This document shows positions 16,652-25,457 of a stretch of 64,000 nt of DNA, one piece after another. A program made the position numbers and the translations under genes. The stretch comes from JALYUS01 sp038231255 (GTDB taxonomy: Bacteria > Chloroflexota > Chloroflexia > Thermomicrobiales > JALYUS01). How positions within the stretch are numbered: position 1 is the first letter of the stretch; every line of letters starts with the position of its first letter. The DNA lies in NCBI GenBank assembly GCA_038231255.1, contig JBBRLR010000011.1:10327-74326 (forward strand), written 5' to 3'. Under the pieces are notes generated by a model. The model was given only the letters and a program-made list of their open reading frames with translations, did no database searches and was not told the DNA's origin.

Positions 16652-18547
16652 ATGGACCTCTTGGAGCGTTTGGAAACCTATCGTTCGGAAGAGCGCAAAT
16701 TAGCCTGGGCCGGAACTTTCTCGGACTACTTCGCTATGGTGACGAAGCAGCCGTCCATCGCGCGCCTGTCGCACGCGCGGATTTATCACATGATTCTCGA
16801 TGCCGGTACCGCGCCGAACAGCGACGGCACGGTGCATTACGACTTCTTCGACGACGAGATTTACGGTGTGGATCATACCCTCCAACAGATCGTCGAATAT
16901 TTCCGTTCGGCCGCGTCGCGGTTGGAAGTGCGCAAGCGCATTCTGCTCCTGATGGGGCCGGTCGGCGGCGGCAAAAGCACAATCGTCAGCCTGCTGAAGC
17001 GTGGTCTGGAGCGATACGCACGCATCGAGGATGGCGCGGTCTATGCCATCAAGGGATGCCCGATGCACGAGGAGCCGCTGCACCTCGTGCCCGATACGCT
17101 ACGCGCGGAGATCGAGCGGGAGTACGGCGTGTATATCGAGGGCGATCTCTGCCCGCGCTGCCGCTACGAATTGGAGCACACCTACGGTGGCCGCGCCGAG
17201 GATGTCGTGATCGAGCGCATCGCCTTCTCGGAAAAGGAGCGCGTCGGCATCGGCACGTTCACGCCGTCCGATCCCAAGTCGCAGGACATTTCCGAACTCG
17301 TCGGCGGCATAGACTTCAGCACGATTGCGGAAGTCGGCGTGGAGAGCGATCCGCGCGCCTACCGGTTCGATGGCGAACTGAACATCGCCAATCGGGGCGT
17401 GATGGAGTTCGTCGAGATGCTGAAGACCGACGAGAAATTCCTCTACGTCCTCCTCACGCTCGCGCAGGAGCAGAATATCAAGACGGGTCGCTTCTCGATG
17501 ATCTACGCGGACGAGGTGATCGTCTCGCATACCAACGAGCACGAGTATCAGGCCTTCGTTGGCAACAAGCGTTCCGAGGCGCTGCAGGACCGGATTATCC
17601 TCGTCAAAGTGCCGTATAACCTGCGTGTCTCGGACGAGGTGAAGATTTACCAAAAACTGCTGAAGCAGAGCACGATTGCCAATGTCCACATCGCGCCGTA
17701 CACCCTTGAAACGGCGGCGACCTTCGCCATCCTCACCCGGCTCGAACCGTCGAAAAAGGCGGGTATGAGCCTTCTGAAAAAACTGAAACTCTACGACGGT
17801 CAGGCGGTGGACGGCTATCAGGAGAAGGACGCACGCGAATTGCAGGAAGAGGCGCAGCGCGAGGGAATGGACGGCATCTCGCCGCGCTACGTCATCAACC
17901 GGATTTCGGGGGCGCTCGCTCGTGAGGGAACGTCGTACATCACGCCGATTGACACGCTCCGGTCGCTCCGAGACGGCCTCGATCAGCACACGAGCGTGAC
18001 GAAGGAGCAGCGCGAGCAGTATCTCAACCTGATCAGCGACGCGCGCAAGGAGTACGACGAGATCGCCAAGCGCGAGGTGCAGCGCGCCTTCGTCTATGCA
18101 TTCGAGGAGAGCGCGAAGACGCTCTTCAACAACTACCTCGATAATGTCGAGGCGTTCTGCAACAAGACAAAGGTGATGGACCCGATCACCGACGAAGAGG
18201 GGGAACCGGACGAGCGACTGATGCGTTCCATCGAAGAGCAGATCGGTGTGACGGAGAACGCGAAGCGCGCCTTCCGCGAAGAAATCCTCATCCGCATCTC
18301 GTCGCTGGCGCGGCGCGGCGTGACCTTCGACTACGCCTCGCACGACCGGCTGCGCGAGGCAATCGAAAAGAAACTTTTCACCGATCTGCGCGATGTCGTC
18401 AAGATCACGACGAGCACGAAGACACCCGATGCCGAGCAGTTGAAGCGGATCAATCAGGTCGTGGATCGCCTCGTCAGCGAGCAGGGCTACACGACCGCTT
18501 CCGCGAACGAACTCCTGAAATACGTCGGTGCGCTCCTGAATAGGTAG
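16652..18547 (+). CDS. prkA: PrkA-type serine protein kinase / AAA ATPase
   Basis: PrkA (YeaG-like) proteins are AAA-type ATPases with reported serine kinase or protease activity, induced by stress or nutrient limitation. The 631-aa product starts MDLLERLETYRSEE with AGAAAGG upstream. The Walker A loop GPVGGGKST is near residue 105. A Cys pair in LCPRCRYELE near 168 is typical of the family. The C-terminal kinase-like region spans about 420-620. It heads the conserved prkA-yeaH-spoVR trio, which is also found in non-sporulating bacteria, so it is not evidence of sporulation. Confidence 0.93.
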   Translation: MDLLERLETYRSEERKLAWAGTFSDYFAMVTKQPSIARLSHARIYHMILDAGTAPNSDGTVHYDFFDDEIYGVDHTLQQIVEYFRSAASRLEVRKRILLLMGPVGGGKSTIVSLLKRGLERYARIEDGAVYAIKGCPMHEEPLHLVPDTLRAEIEREYGVYIEGDLCPRCRYELEHTYGGRAEDVVIERIAFSEKERVGIGTFTPSDPKSQDISELVGGIDFSTIAEVGVESDPRAYRFDGELNIANRGVMEFVEMLKTDEKFLYVLLTLAQEQNIKTGRFSMIYADEVIVSHTNEHEYQAFVGNKRSEALQDRIILVKVPYNLRVSDEVKIYQKLLKQSTIANVHIAPYTLETAATFAILTRLEPSKKAGMSLLKKLKLYDGQAVDGYQEKDARELQEEAQREGMDGISPRYVINRISGALAREGTSYITPIDTLRSLRDGLDQHTSVTKEQREQYLNLISDARKEYDEIAKREVQRAFVYAFEESAKTLFNNYLDNVEAFCNKTKVMDPITDEEGEPDERLMRSIEEQIGVTENAKRAFREEILIRISSLARRGVTFDYASHDRLREAIEKKLFTDLRDVVKITTSTKTPDAEQLKRINQVVDRLVSEQGYTTASANELLKYVGALLNR

Positions 18548-18552
18548 AAGTG

Positions 18553-18578
18553 CTGAGTACTGAGTACTGAGTACTGAG
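18553..18578. repeat. short tandem repeat of GAGTACT between prkA and yeaH
   Basis: CTGAGTACTGAGTACTGAGT and the bases after it hold three to four direct units of TGAGTAC. The unit is itself partly palindromic (AGTACT). It lies in the 86-base gap of the prkA operon. Function is unknown; it could form hairpins that change relative expression within the operon. Confidence 0.75.
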
Positions 18579-18633
18579 AATCGTTTCTCCCTCGGTAATC
18601 AGCGACTAGGTGCTCTCTTGGAGGAAATCACCA

Positions 18634-19836
18634 GTGAACCGCAAATCCCACTCAGCACTCCCTCCGCCACCCAGTCTTTCCCAAAGCGACTGGTCACTCC
18701 ACCGCAAGGGGCCGATTGATCAGGCGCGGCACAATGAGAAGATCAAGGACGCCGTGCGCAAGAACCTCGCGGACATTGTCTCGGAGCAGAGCATCCTGAC
18801 GACCGATGGCCGCAAGATCATCAAAGTGCCGATCCGCTCGCTCGATGAGTACCGGTTCCGCTTCGGCGACGAGGGTGAGCAGGGAGTCGGGCAGGGGCAG
18901 GGTGGTACGAAAGTGGGCGACGTGCTCCAGAAGGGCGGCAAACCGCAAGGGCCCGGCAAGGGGCAAGGCGCCGGGGAGGAGCCAGGTGTTGACTACTATG
19001 AGGCGGAGTTCACGCTGGACGAACTGACGGCGCTGATCTTCGAGGACCTCGGCCTGCCCAACCTCGAAGAAAAGAAGCTGCAATCCGTCGCCTCCCCGAC
19101 GATCCACTTCAACGACATCCGCCGCAAGGGCGCACTCGCCAATCTCGATAAGCGGCAGACCTTGAAGCAGAACCTGCGGCGGAACGCGATGCTCGGCAAC
19201 GCGCATGTCGGCGATTTCAAGCCCGAGGACCTGCGCTTCAAGACGTGGGAGGAGACCTTCGACCGGCGCGCGGCGGCGGTCGTGCTGGCGATGATGGATG
19301 TTTCGGGCAGCATGGGTTCATTCGAGAAGTATATCGCGCGGTCGTTCTATTATTGGATGCTCGCCTTTCTGCGCACCAAGTACGACAACGTGGAAATCGT
19401 TTTCATCGCGCACCACACCGAGGCCAAAGAGGTGACGGAGCAGGAATTCTTCACGCGCGGCGAATCGGGCGGCACGAAAGTCTCGTCCGCGTACCAACTG
19501 GCGCTCGAACTGGCCGAGACGCGCTACCGGACCGAGGACTGGAATCTGTACCCGTTCCACTTCTCCGATGGGGATAACTGGCCGTCCGACAACGCGCTCT
19601 GCAAGGACCTCGTTTCCCAACTGCTCGAACGGTCGTCGCTTTTCGGGTATGGCGAGATTCGGCAGGGACGGTATGCCTACCACAGCACGCTGATGAGCGC
19701 CTTCGAGCAGATCAGTCACCCGAAACTGATGCCGCTCGTGATCGGCGCGAAGACCGATGTCTACCCGGCGTTGCGCAGGTTCTTCGGCCCGCAGATGCCG
19801 ACGACGCCCGCGCAGGCCGCCGCACTGGCGTCGTGA
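18634..19836 (+). CDS. yeaH: YeaH/YhbH family protein (DUF444, VWA fold)
   Basis: A DUF444 protein, the usual partner of PrkA. GTG at 18634 is preferred because GGAGG lies about 9 bases upstream; it gives 400 aa. GTG at 18610 in the same frame is the alternative. The N-terminal half is charged with a Gly/Gln-rich stretch (about residues 85-115). The C-terminal half is a von Willebrand A fold with an intact MIDAS motif, MMDVSGSMGS (near 220), and DGDNWPSDN near 310. Molecular function of the family is not settled. It may act as a metal-dependent adaptor for the AAA protein (inference). Confidence 0.9.
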   Translation: MNRKSHSALPPPPSLSQSDWSLHRKGPIDQARHNEKIKDAVRKNLADIVSEQSILTTDGRKIIKVPIRSLDEYRFRFGDEGEQGVGQGQGGTKVGDVLQKGGKPQGPGKGQGAGEEPGVDYYEAEFTLDELTALIFEDLGLPNLEEKKLQSVASPTIHFNDIRRKGALANLDKRQTLKQNLRRNAMLGNAHVGDFKPEDLRFKTWEETFDRRAAAVVLAMMDVSGSMGSFEKYIARSFYYWMLAFLRTKYDNVEIVFIAHHTEAKEVTEQEFFTRGESGGTKVSSAYQLALELAETRYRTEDWNLYPFHFSDGDNWPSDNALCKDLVSQLLERSSLFGYGEIRQGRYAYHSTLMSAFEQISHPKLMPLVIGAKTDVYPALRRFFGPQMPTTPAQAAALAS

Positions 19837-19846
19837 GGGGGAAACG

Positions 19847-21262
19847 ATGAGCCTCGCAACCTCCGCGACGCGGATCGCCACGCGCGACGAACTGTCCGAC
19901 GCCTGCGGGCAAATCTGGGATGTGGCGTGGGCGATGGGCCTGCGCCCCTTCCCGATGCACTATGAGATCGTGCCGTCCTCCATCCTCTACGAGTTCGGCG
20001 CCTATGGCCTGCCGGGCCGCTTCTCGCATTGGACGCACGGCAAGGCGTACCATCAGATGAAGACGATGTACGATTACGGCCTCTCGAAAATCTACGAACT
20101 CGTCATCAACACCAACCCGTGCTATGCCTTTCTGCTCGACACGAATGGCTTTGTCCAGAACAAGATGATCATCGCGCACGTCCTGGCGCACTCGGATTAC
20201 TTCGCGAACAATGCCTACTACGCGCGCACCTCGCGGCGGATGCTCGAGTCGGTCTCGGTCAACGCGAACCGGCTGCGCCACTATGAATTTGAGCACGGCA
20301 AGGAGGCGGTCGAGATAGTCCTCGATACCGTGCTCGCGATTCAGGAGCACGTCGAGGCGGGCGCGACGACCTACAAGCGCCGCCCGCTCTACAACGACGA
20401 TGGGCGACCGGAGCCGGTGCGGCGGTCGGATCAAAAGAAGGACGGGCCGTACGACGATGTCTGGAAACGAGACATACCCGACCCGCTGATCCCAGTTGCC
20501 GGACGGCCGATGGGCGATCCGGCGCGCGACCTGCTCCTCTTCATCTGCGAGCACGCGCCCGCACTGGAAGAATGGCAGCGCGACATCGTCCAGATCATCC
20601 GCCAGGAGATGCTCTATTTCCTGCCACAAATGCAGACGAAAATCTGCAACGAAGGCTGGGCATCGTACTGGCACGTCCGCATCATGCGCGACCTCGACCT
20701 GACCGATGACGAACTGATCGCCTTCGCCGACCTCCACTCCGGTGTCCTGCAACCGTCGCCGAAGCGGATCAATCCGTACTTCCTCGGCTACAAAATCCTC
20801 GAAGACATCGAGCGGCGCTTCTCGGACGGCGGCAAGGACCCCGACGCCGCGCGCGCAAAACTGTTCGAGGTGCGGGAGATCGAGAATGACGCCTCGCTGC
20901 TGCGCAATTATCTGACGCGCGAACTCTGCGACGATCTCGATTTGTATGTCTACGGCCAGCAAGGCGACGATGTCGTCGTCACCGAGAAGGACTGGGAGAA
21001 GGTCCGTGACCTGCTCGTCAACGAACTGACGACCTACGGCAAGCCGCTGATCGTCGCGGACGACGGCGATTATCGGGGTAACCGCGAATTGTATCTGCGC
21101 CATTCGTGGGAAGGACGCGACCTCGATCTGACCTACGCCGAGCGCGTGCTGGAATACGTTGGCAAACTCTGGGGCCGTACCGTCCACCTGGAGACGAATA
21201 ACGGCGGCAATCAGGCCATCCTCTCGTGGGACGCGCAGGACGGCCACCGCCGCAAGACGTGA
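19847..21262 (+). CDS. spoVR: SpoVR family protein
   Basis: The third member of the prkA-yeaH-spoVR operon, 471 aa, starting 10 bases after yeaH with GAGGGGGAAACG as ribosome site. It carries the family N-terminal blocks FPMHYEIVPSSILYEFGAYG (about 29-48) and KMIIAHVLAHSDYFANN (about 105-121), the latter rich in His/Asp. ICNEGWASYWHVRIMR (near 265-280) is highly conserved. SpoVR was named for a Bacillus cortex defect, but homologues are common in non-sporulating bacteria. Biochemical role unknown. A palindromic repeat follows the stop. Confidence 0.94.
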   Translation: MSLATSATRIATRDELSDACGQIWDVAWAMGLRPFPMHYEIVPSSILYEFGAYGLPGRFSHWTHGKAYHQMKTMYDYGLSKIYELVINTNPCYAFLLDTNGFVQNKMIIAHVLAHSDYFANNAYYARTSRRMLESVSVNANRLRHYEFEHGKEAVEIVLDTVLAIQEHVEAGATTYKRRPLYNDDGRPEPVRRSDQKKDGPYDDVWKRDIPDPLIPVAGRPMGDPARDLLLFICEHAPALEEWQRDIVQIIRQEMLYFLPQMQTKICNEGWASYWHVRIMRDLDLTDDELIAFADLHSGVLQPSPKRINPYFLGYKILEDIERRFSDGGKDPDAARAKLFEVREIENDASLLRNYLTRELCDDLDLYVYGQQGDDVVVTEKDWEKVRDLLVNELTTYGKPLIVADDGDYRGNRELYLRHSWEGRDLDLTYAERVLEYVGKLWGRTVHLETNNGGNQAILSWDAQDGHRRKT

Positions 21263-21270
21263 TCCCCCGC

Positions 21271-21299
21271 GTAGGGGCGATTCGCGAATCGCCCCTACG
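21271..21299. repeat. palindromic repeat GTAGGGGCGATTCGC family, copy 2
   Basis: GTAGGGGCGATTCGC then GAATCGCCCCTAC forms a perfect palindrome between spoVR and the convergent aroE. It matches the copy at 11771-11799 with one change in the right arm. It may act as a bidirectional transcription stop. Confidence 0.85.
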
Positions 21300-21343
21300 G
21301 ACGGCAAAGCCGACTGCTATGCCGCGTCTGTCGGGAACGAGCA

Positions 21344-22174
21344 TTACCCTTCGCGCGCGTCCTGTGCGGCCTGCCACATCACATCGAGCGGTGCGGTCTG
21401 TCCTGTCCACGCTTCCCAAGCGAGCGCGCCTTGGTGGATGAGCATGCCGAGGCCGTCAATGGTGCGCAGATTCCGCGCGCGCGCGGCGCGAAGCAGCGCG
21501 GTCGGTCGGTAGATGAGGTCATAGACGACGGTGGACGGCGGCAGCCATGCCAGCATCTCAGCGGGAAGCGGTATTTCATCGCCATGCAGCCCGACCGATG
21601 TCGCGTTGATGAGCAGCGACGTAGCGGCAAGCGCCGCATGGAATTCGAGATGCCCAAACTCGGCGGTCATGGTGATGTCGGGATACTGGCGTTGAATTGC
21701 CGACGCGCGCTCCGCCGTGCGGTTGGCGATGGCGAGGTGTCTGACGCCCATCCCGGCGAGCGCGGCGGCGACTCCGCGCGCGGCCCCACCCGCGCCGAGC
21801 ATCACAGCGCGCCTGCCCGCGACCGCGATGCCCTGCTCGCGCAGAGCGGCGGCGAAGCCCGGCACATCGGTGTTGAGGCCCGTCAGCCGCCCGCCATCGT
21901 TGACGATGGTATTGACCGCACCGAGCGCGCGGGCTTGGTCACTGAGTGCGTCGAGGAGCGGCAGCACGTCCTGCTTGTACGGTACCGTGACATTTGCGCC
22001 GTAGACATCGGTGGCGCGCAATGCCGCGACGGTGGCGGCGAGATCTTCGGGCGGCACATCGGCGAGCGCATACGTCGCATCCAGGCTGGCGGCATGGAAT
22101 GCGGCATTGTGGAAGACCGGCGATAGACTATGGCCGAGTGGATGCCCAATGAGAAAGGCGCGCTTCGTCGTCAC
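21344..22174 (-). CDS. aroE: shikimate dehydrogenase
   Basis: AroE reduces 3-dehydroshikimate with NADPH in aromatic amino acid synthesis. The 276-aa product starts with GTG two bases after the mltG stop, so it is co-transcribed. Key segments: GHSLSPVFHNAAF (substrate serines, near residue 14), NVTVPYKQDV with the catalytic Lys (near 62), LNTDVPGF with Asp (near 100) and the nucleotide loop GAGGAARGVAAAL (near 125). Pairing with mltG is common in several phyla. pheA, also an aromatic gene, is about 5 kb away in a separate unit. Confidence 0.95.
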   Translation of the reverse strand: MTTKRAFLIGHPLGHSLSPVFHNAAFHAASLDATYALADVPPEDLAATVAALRATDVYGANVTVPYKQDVLPLLDALSDQARALGAVNTIVNDGGRLTGLNTDVPGFAAALREQGIAVAGRRAVMLGAGGAARGVAAALAGMGVRHLAIANRTAERASAIQRQYPDITMTAEFGHLEFHAALAATSLLINATSVGLHGDEIPLPAEMLAWLPPSTVVYDLIYRPTALLRAARARNLRTIDGLGMLIHQGALAWEAWTGQTAPLDVMWQAAQDAREG

Positions 22175-22176
22175 GC

Positions 22177-23277
22177 TCAGGGCTTCAGGTACTTGCGCTT
22201 GTTCGCCTCGTGTTCGGCATCCGTTTCGGCGAAGGCGTGCGTCCCCGATCCATCATTCTTGGCGACAAAGAAGAGATACTTCGTGTTCGACGGGGCGAGC
22301 GCGGCGATGATGGATTTCAGGCTCGGGCTGCAAATCGGCGTCGGTGGCAATGCGCCGCTCTTGTTTGACGGGTTTGGATAGGTGTTATAGGGGTTTTCGG
22401 TGTTCAAATCACTCTGGGTCAGGTCCTTTTTCCACCACTGGCCTTCATTGCCGACGGCATACTGCACCGTCGGGTCGGCCTGGAGCGGCAGCGGCGGCTT
22501 GAACTTCAAACGGTTGTAGTACACCGAGGCGATGTCCGACCTGTCCGTGTCGGAACCCGCCTCGCGCTCGACAATTGAGGCAATAATCAACGCCTGGTAT
22601 GTATTCAAGCCATTCGGTCCGGCGCCGCGCACCGGGGCGGGCTGCGCATCGAGCGCCGCCTTCCACTGCGTCTGGAAGTTATCGAGCATCGTCTTGACCA
22701 CCGCCGTCGCGCTCTCATCGAGCGTGAACTTGTAGGTGTCCGGGAAGAGATACCCTTCGAGACCGGCACCCGGCGGTCTATCCTTGAGGAAGTCGTAGTT
22801 CCAGGTCCCCGTCTTGGCCGCCGTGAGGAAATCCGCCGCCGCCGCGCCAAGCCCGGCTTCGCGCAGCATCGGCGGTATCTGCTCGATCCGCACGCCTTCG
22901 GGGATACGCACGCTCACTTCGTCCAGTACTGGCGTCGCCGTAGCAGCGACTTCGGTGCCAGAAATCCGATTCACGATCTGGCCGAGCGACATGCCTTTCT
23001 GGAGCGTGAATTGGCCTTCGTCGAAAAACTTCGCCTTTTGATTGGCGAAGACATAGACACGGAAGAGATTGACGTCGGAAATCAGCCCTTTGGCTTTCAA
23101 ATCCTTGCCAATCGAGGCGACGGATTCATTCTTGGCGATGTTCACCGTCACGGATTGCCCCGTCGGTTTCGCGGCATTCGCTTTCGAGTAGTCATACGCG
23201 GCGCGTGCCCCGACGAGCGTCAGTCCCGCGAGCACGACGATCGCGCCGATCTTGATAGCCTGGATGAGAAAGCGCAC
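22177..23277 (-). CDS. mltG: endolytic transglycosylase MltG (YceG family)
   Basis: MltG is a membrane-anchored lytic transglycosylase that cuts nascent glycan strands and ends their elongation. The preferred start is GTG at 23277, with GGAGG ten bases upstream (366 aa, opening VRFLIQAIKIGAIVVLAG, a single membrane segment). An in-frame ATG at 23349 would add 24 residues. The extracytoplasmic region has a LysM-like part (about 45-110), then the YceG catalytic domain with LEGYLFPDTY (near 190) and SIVEREAG, carrying the catalytic Glu (near 250). It is followed at once by aroE. Confidence 0.92.
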   Translation of the reverse strand: MRFLIQAIKIGAIVVLAGLTLVGARAAYDYSKANAAKPTGQSVTVNIAKNESVASIGKDLKAKGLISDVNLFRVYVFANQKAKFFDEGQFTLQKGMSLGQIVNRISGTEVAATATPVLDEVSVRIPEGVRIEQIPPMLREAGLGAAAADFLTAAKTGTWNYDFLKDRPPGAGLEGYLFPDTYKFTLDESATAVVKTMLDNFQTQWKAALDAQPAPVRGAGPNGLNTYQALIIASIVEREAGSDTDRSDIASVYYNRLKFKPPLPLQADPTVQYAVGNEGQWWKKDLTQSDLNTENPYNTYPNPSNKSGALPPTPICSPSLKSIIAALAPSNTKYLFFVAKNDGSGTHAFAETDAEHEANKRKYLKP

Positions 23278-23374
23278 GAGTACGAAACCTCCAAACAGCC
23301 CGAATCTTCGCGCCGCATGCCGCTGTGCGACCGCAACGATGATACGCATCCTAGCAAATCGCCGTATTAAGCGC

Positions 23375-23575
23375 AAAAAAGAGCCTGCCCCGACAGCACT
23401 ATCGTGGATAGGCACGACAGCACCGTGTAGAGCAGGCGATCCGGGACGACTGGGGAACACCGGAAGGGAGAGGCAAACCCCAGTCGAGATCCGAGTTTGT
23501 CGGTAGCGGGAGGCGCTGCGACCACGCCACCTGCATCCCCACACTTGCATCATACCGGGCGTGGCCGCAGGGCAC
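23375..23575 (-). ncRNA. candidate structured RNA or leader attenuator upstream of mltG
   Basis: On the minus strand a TATAGT box (forward 23574-23579) is followed by three strong hairpins. H1 pairs 23558-23570 with 23516-23528 (13 bp, one G-U, about 29-nt loop). H2 pairs 23478-23486 with 23447-23455 (9 bp, 22-nt loop). H3 pairs GCCTGC (23437-23432) with GCAGGC (23388-23383) and is followed by a T-run at 23380-23375, an intrinsic terminator. The RNA would be about 190 nt. It ends about 100 bases before the preferred mltG start, so it is either a free small RNA of 6S-like size or a mltG-aroE attenuator. I could not match it to a known class. Confidence 0.5.
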
Positions 23576-23752
23576 TATAGACAGTACGACGAATGTTTCG
23601 CACTGTATTCGTGCAACTGTACAACGTGCTGGGATCATTGGGCGCGCTACACTACGAGTGATGGCATTCCAGGTGTTTTCGTGCCGTGATCTTTCGATTT
23701 TCTGTGCGATTACACAATCGTCTGTCAGGTAGTAGCAGTAGTGGTGGTGATT

Positions 23753-25390
23753 ATGGCCTCTCCGCTCACACCCGCATTTCTTGCCGTCCGCGATGTATGC
23801 CGACGCGACAGCAGCTTGCACGTCCGGCTCCCGGGTGCGGTCGAGCGCGCGACGATCAGCGACGCGACTGCGGTTGATATTTCGTACGCGATAACGATGA
23901 AGCCCCTACCGCCGCTCTTGCGCCCGTTGCACGGCGGCGAACTGATCCTAATGCCTCGACGGATTTGGCCCGACGTGGCGGGTTATGTTGGCAACATGAT
24001 GGCGGACTTGGGGCGCAACGGCGTTTCCGCGATCGTCCTCGAACCGGATCATCCGCTGGCGGCGCACGCGATCGAGGAGAATATCGCCGTTATCCTTGCG
24101 GATGTGCCGGTTGACGCGTCCTTGGAAAGCCACCTCAACGCGCTGATCCAGACGCGCGGCAGTGACCTTTATCGCCTGACGACTGATCTCGACCGACGCC
24201 TCACCAGCATGAGCGCCAGCGCGGACGCGCTGCCCGCCTTGCTCGCAACAGCGGCGGAGGTATCGGGGCGCGGCGCGATCCTCACCGACATCGCCGGTTT
24301 GCCGATCGCCCTCGCGGGCAACATCATGCCGGGCTACGTGGATGAACTGGCACGGCAGGCCGCCCGCACGCACGGAAAAACGCTGATTGTCCAGGCGCCG
24401 GATGGCGACAGTCGTCTGGTCACGCCCGTCCGCACCGCCGAGGGAGTGCAGGGGTATCTTTCCCTGACGGCCGGGCGTGCGGCATTCACGGAAACCGACC
24501 GCCTGGTCGCCGAACGCACCGCGTATGCGTGCTCGTTCGCACTGATGCGCGTCGGCCCGGTGACGCCGGCGATCCGGCAACTCGGCCCGACACCGGCCGA
24601 AATGGAGCGGTCGCTCCGCAACCTCCTGCTCGGCAAACTGGAGACGGAATCGGCGGCGCTCGCGGAGTGCCGGGCGATTGGCCTCGACCCGCATCGCGGC
24701 GCCGCCGTGCTGCTCGCCGCGCCGCCGCCGGACGCGGAATCGCTCGGCGTGATCCGCACGGCGCTCGAAACCGCCGTCGCGGGCTGGCAACCGCGCGCCT
24801 TCGTAATGGAACTGGGCGAGGTGGGCGCGATCGCCGTGCTGTTCCCGGTGGTGGATGGCGAGGCGTCGCGCCGCAAGGCGGTCGAGGCGGGACGGCGGCT
24901 GGCCGGCGAGAGCGGGCTGACGGGGATCGCGGTCGGGATCAGCGACCGGCATACAGGCTGGCGGGGTATCGCGCAGGGGTTCCAGCAGGCATACTTCGCC
25001 TTGCGGCTCGGCGCGACTGCCGCCGTGCCGCAGTCGGTCGTGGATAGCGGCGCGGCGGGCGACCTCGGCATCTATCGCCTGCTCTACCCGCTCTGGCAAA
25101 CGGACGAGATGAAGGCATTTTCGGACGAGGTGCTCGGCGGGTTATTGGCGTACGATGAGAAGCGCGGTGGCGGCCTCGTCCAGACGCTGGAGGCGTACCT
25201 GGATCTCGGCGGCGGGATGCAGGAGATCGCCGACCGGCTTTATATCCACCGCAACAGCCTCATCTACCGGCTCCGGCGAATCGAGGAGTTGACCGGGCGC
25301 TTGCTTGCGGACCCGCACGACCGTTTGCTGCTGCACCTCGCGCTCAAAGTGCGGCAGATGCCGGGCGCACCGCTGCTCCGCGCCGTGTGA
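23753..25390 (+). CDS. PucR family transcriptional regulator
   Basis: 545 aa. The N-terminal part (about 1-145) resembles the PucR ligand domain, a GAF-like middle (about 160-270) contains RLVTPVRTAEGVQGYLSL, and the C-terminus is the PucR helix-turn-helix: LEAYLDLGGGMQEIADRLYIHRNSLIYRLRRIEELTG (about 475-512). Homologues control purine, proline or polyamine-related nitrogen use. The gene directly precedes a glutamine synthetase (67-base gap) in the same direction, so local control of that gene is a fair inference. ATG at 23753 is preceded by GGTGGTGA. Upstream, 23580-23752 holds a TACACT box near 23653 and nothing else recognised. Confidence 0.88.
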   Translation: MASPLTPAFLAVRDVCRRDSSLHVRLPGAVERATISDATAVDISYAITMKPLPPLLRPLHGGELILMPRRIWPDVAGYVGNMMADLGRNGVSAIVLEPDHPLAAHAIEENIAVILADVPVDASLESHLNALIQTRGSDLYRLTTDLDRRLTSMSASADALPALLATAAEVSGRGAILTDIAGLPIALAGNIMPGYVDELARQAARTHGKTLIVQAPDGDSRLVTPVRTAEGVQGYLSLTAGRAAFTETDRLVAERTAYACSFALMRVGPVTPAIRQLGPTPAEMERSLRNLLLGKLETESAALAECRAIGLDPHRGAAVLLAAPPPDAESLGVIRTALETAVAGWQPRAFVMELGEVGAIAVLFPVVDGEASRRKAVEAGRRLAGESGLTGIAVGISDRHTGWRGIAQGFQQAYFALRLGATAAVPQSVVDSGAAGDLGIYRLLYPLWQTDEMKAFSDEVLGGLLAYDEKRGGGLVQTLEAYLDLGGGMQEIADRLYIHRNSLIYRLRRIEELTGRLLADPHDRLLLHLALKVRQMPGAPLLRAV

Positions 25391-25408
25391 TGAATGCTTA
25401 GAAACGTT

Positions 25409-25437
25409 GGGGGGGGGGGCTTTAGCCCGCCACCACC
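25409..25437. repeat. 11-G homopolymer joined to a CTTTAGCCCGCCACCACC repeat arm
   Basis: Eleven consecutive G (25409-25419) run into CTTTAGCCCGCCACCACC (25420-25437), one arm of the inverted repeat found complete at 54285-54341. It lies in the 67-base gap between the PucR gene and glnA-1, just before the AGGAGG ribosome site. The G-run could slip during replication. Confidence 0.85.
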
Positions 25438-25457
25438 AGCAAATAGGAGGAGATGAC

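Noticed and set aside
16652..21262. Sporulation locus
   Set aside because: prkA-yeaH-spoVR is widespread in non-sporulating bacteria; no spore-specific genes accompany it.
23440..23490. Signal recognition particle RNA on the plus strand (CCGGAAGGGAG hairpin loop)
   Set aside because: The GGAA-type loop is there, but the conserved symmetric-loop bases (AGG on the 5' side, AGCAG on the 3' side) are not, and the terminator faces the other strand.
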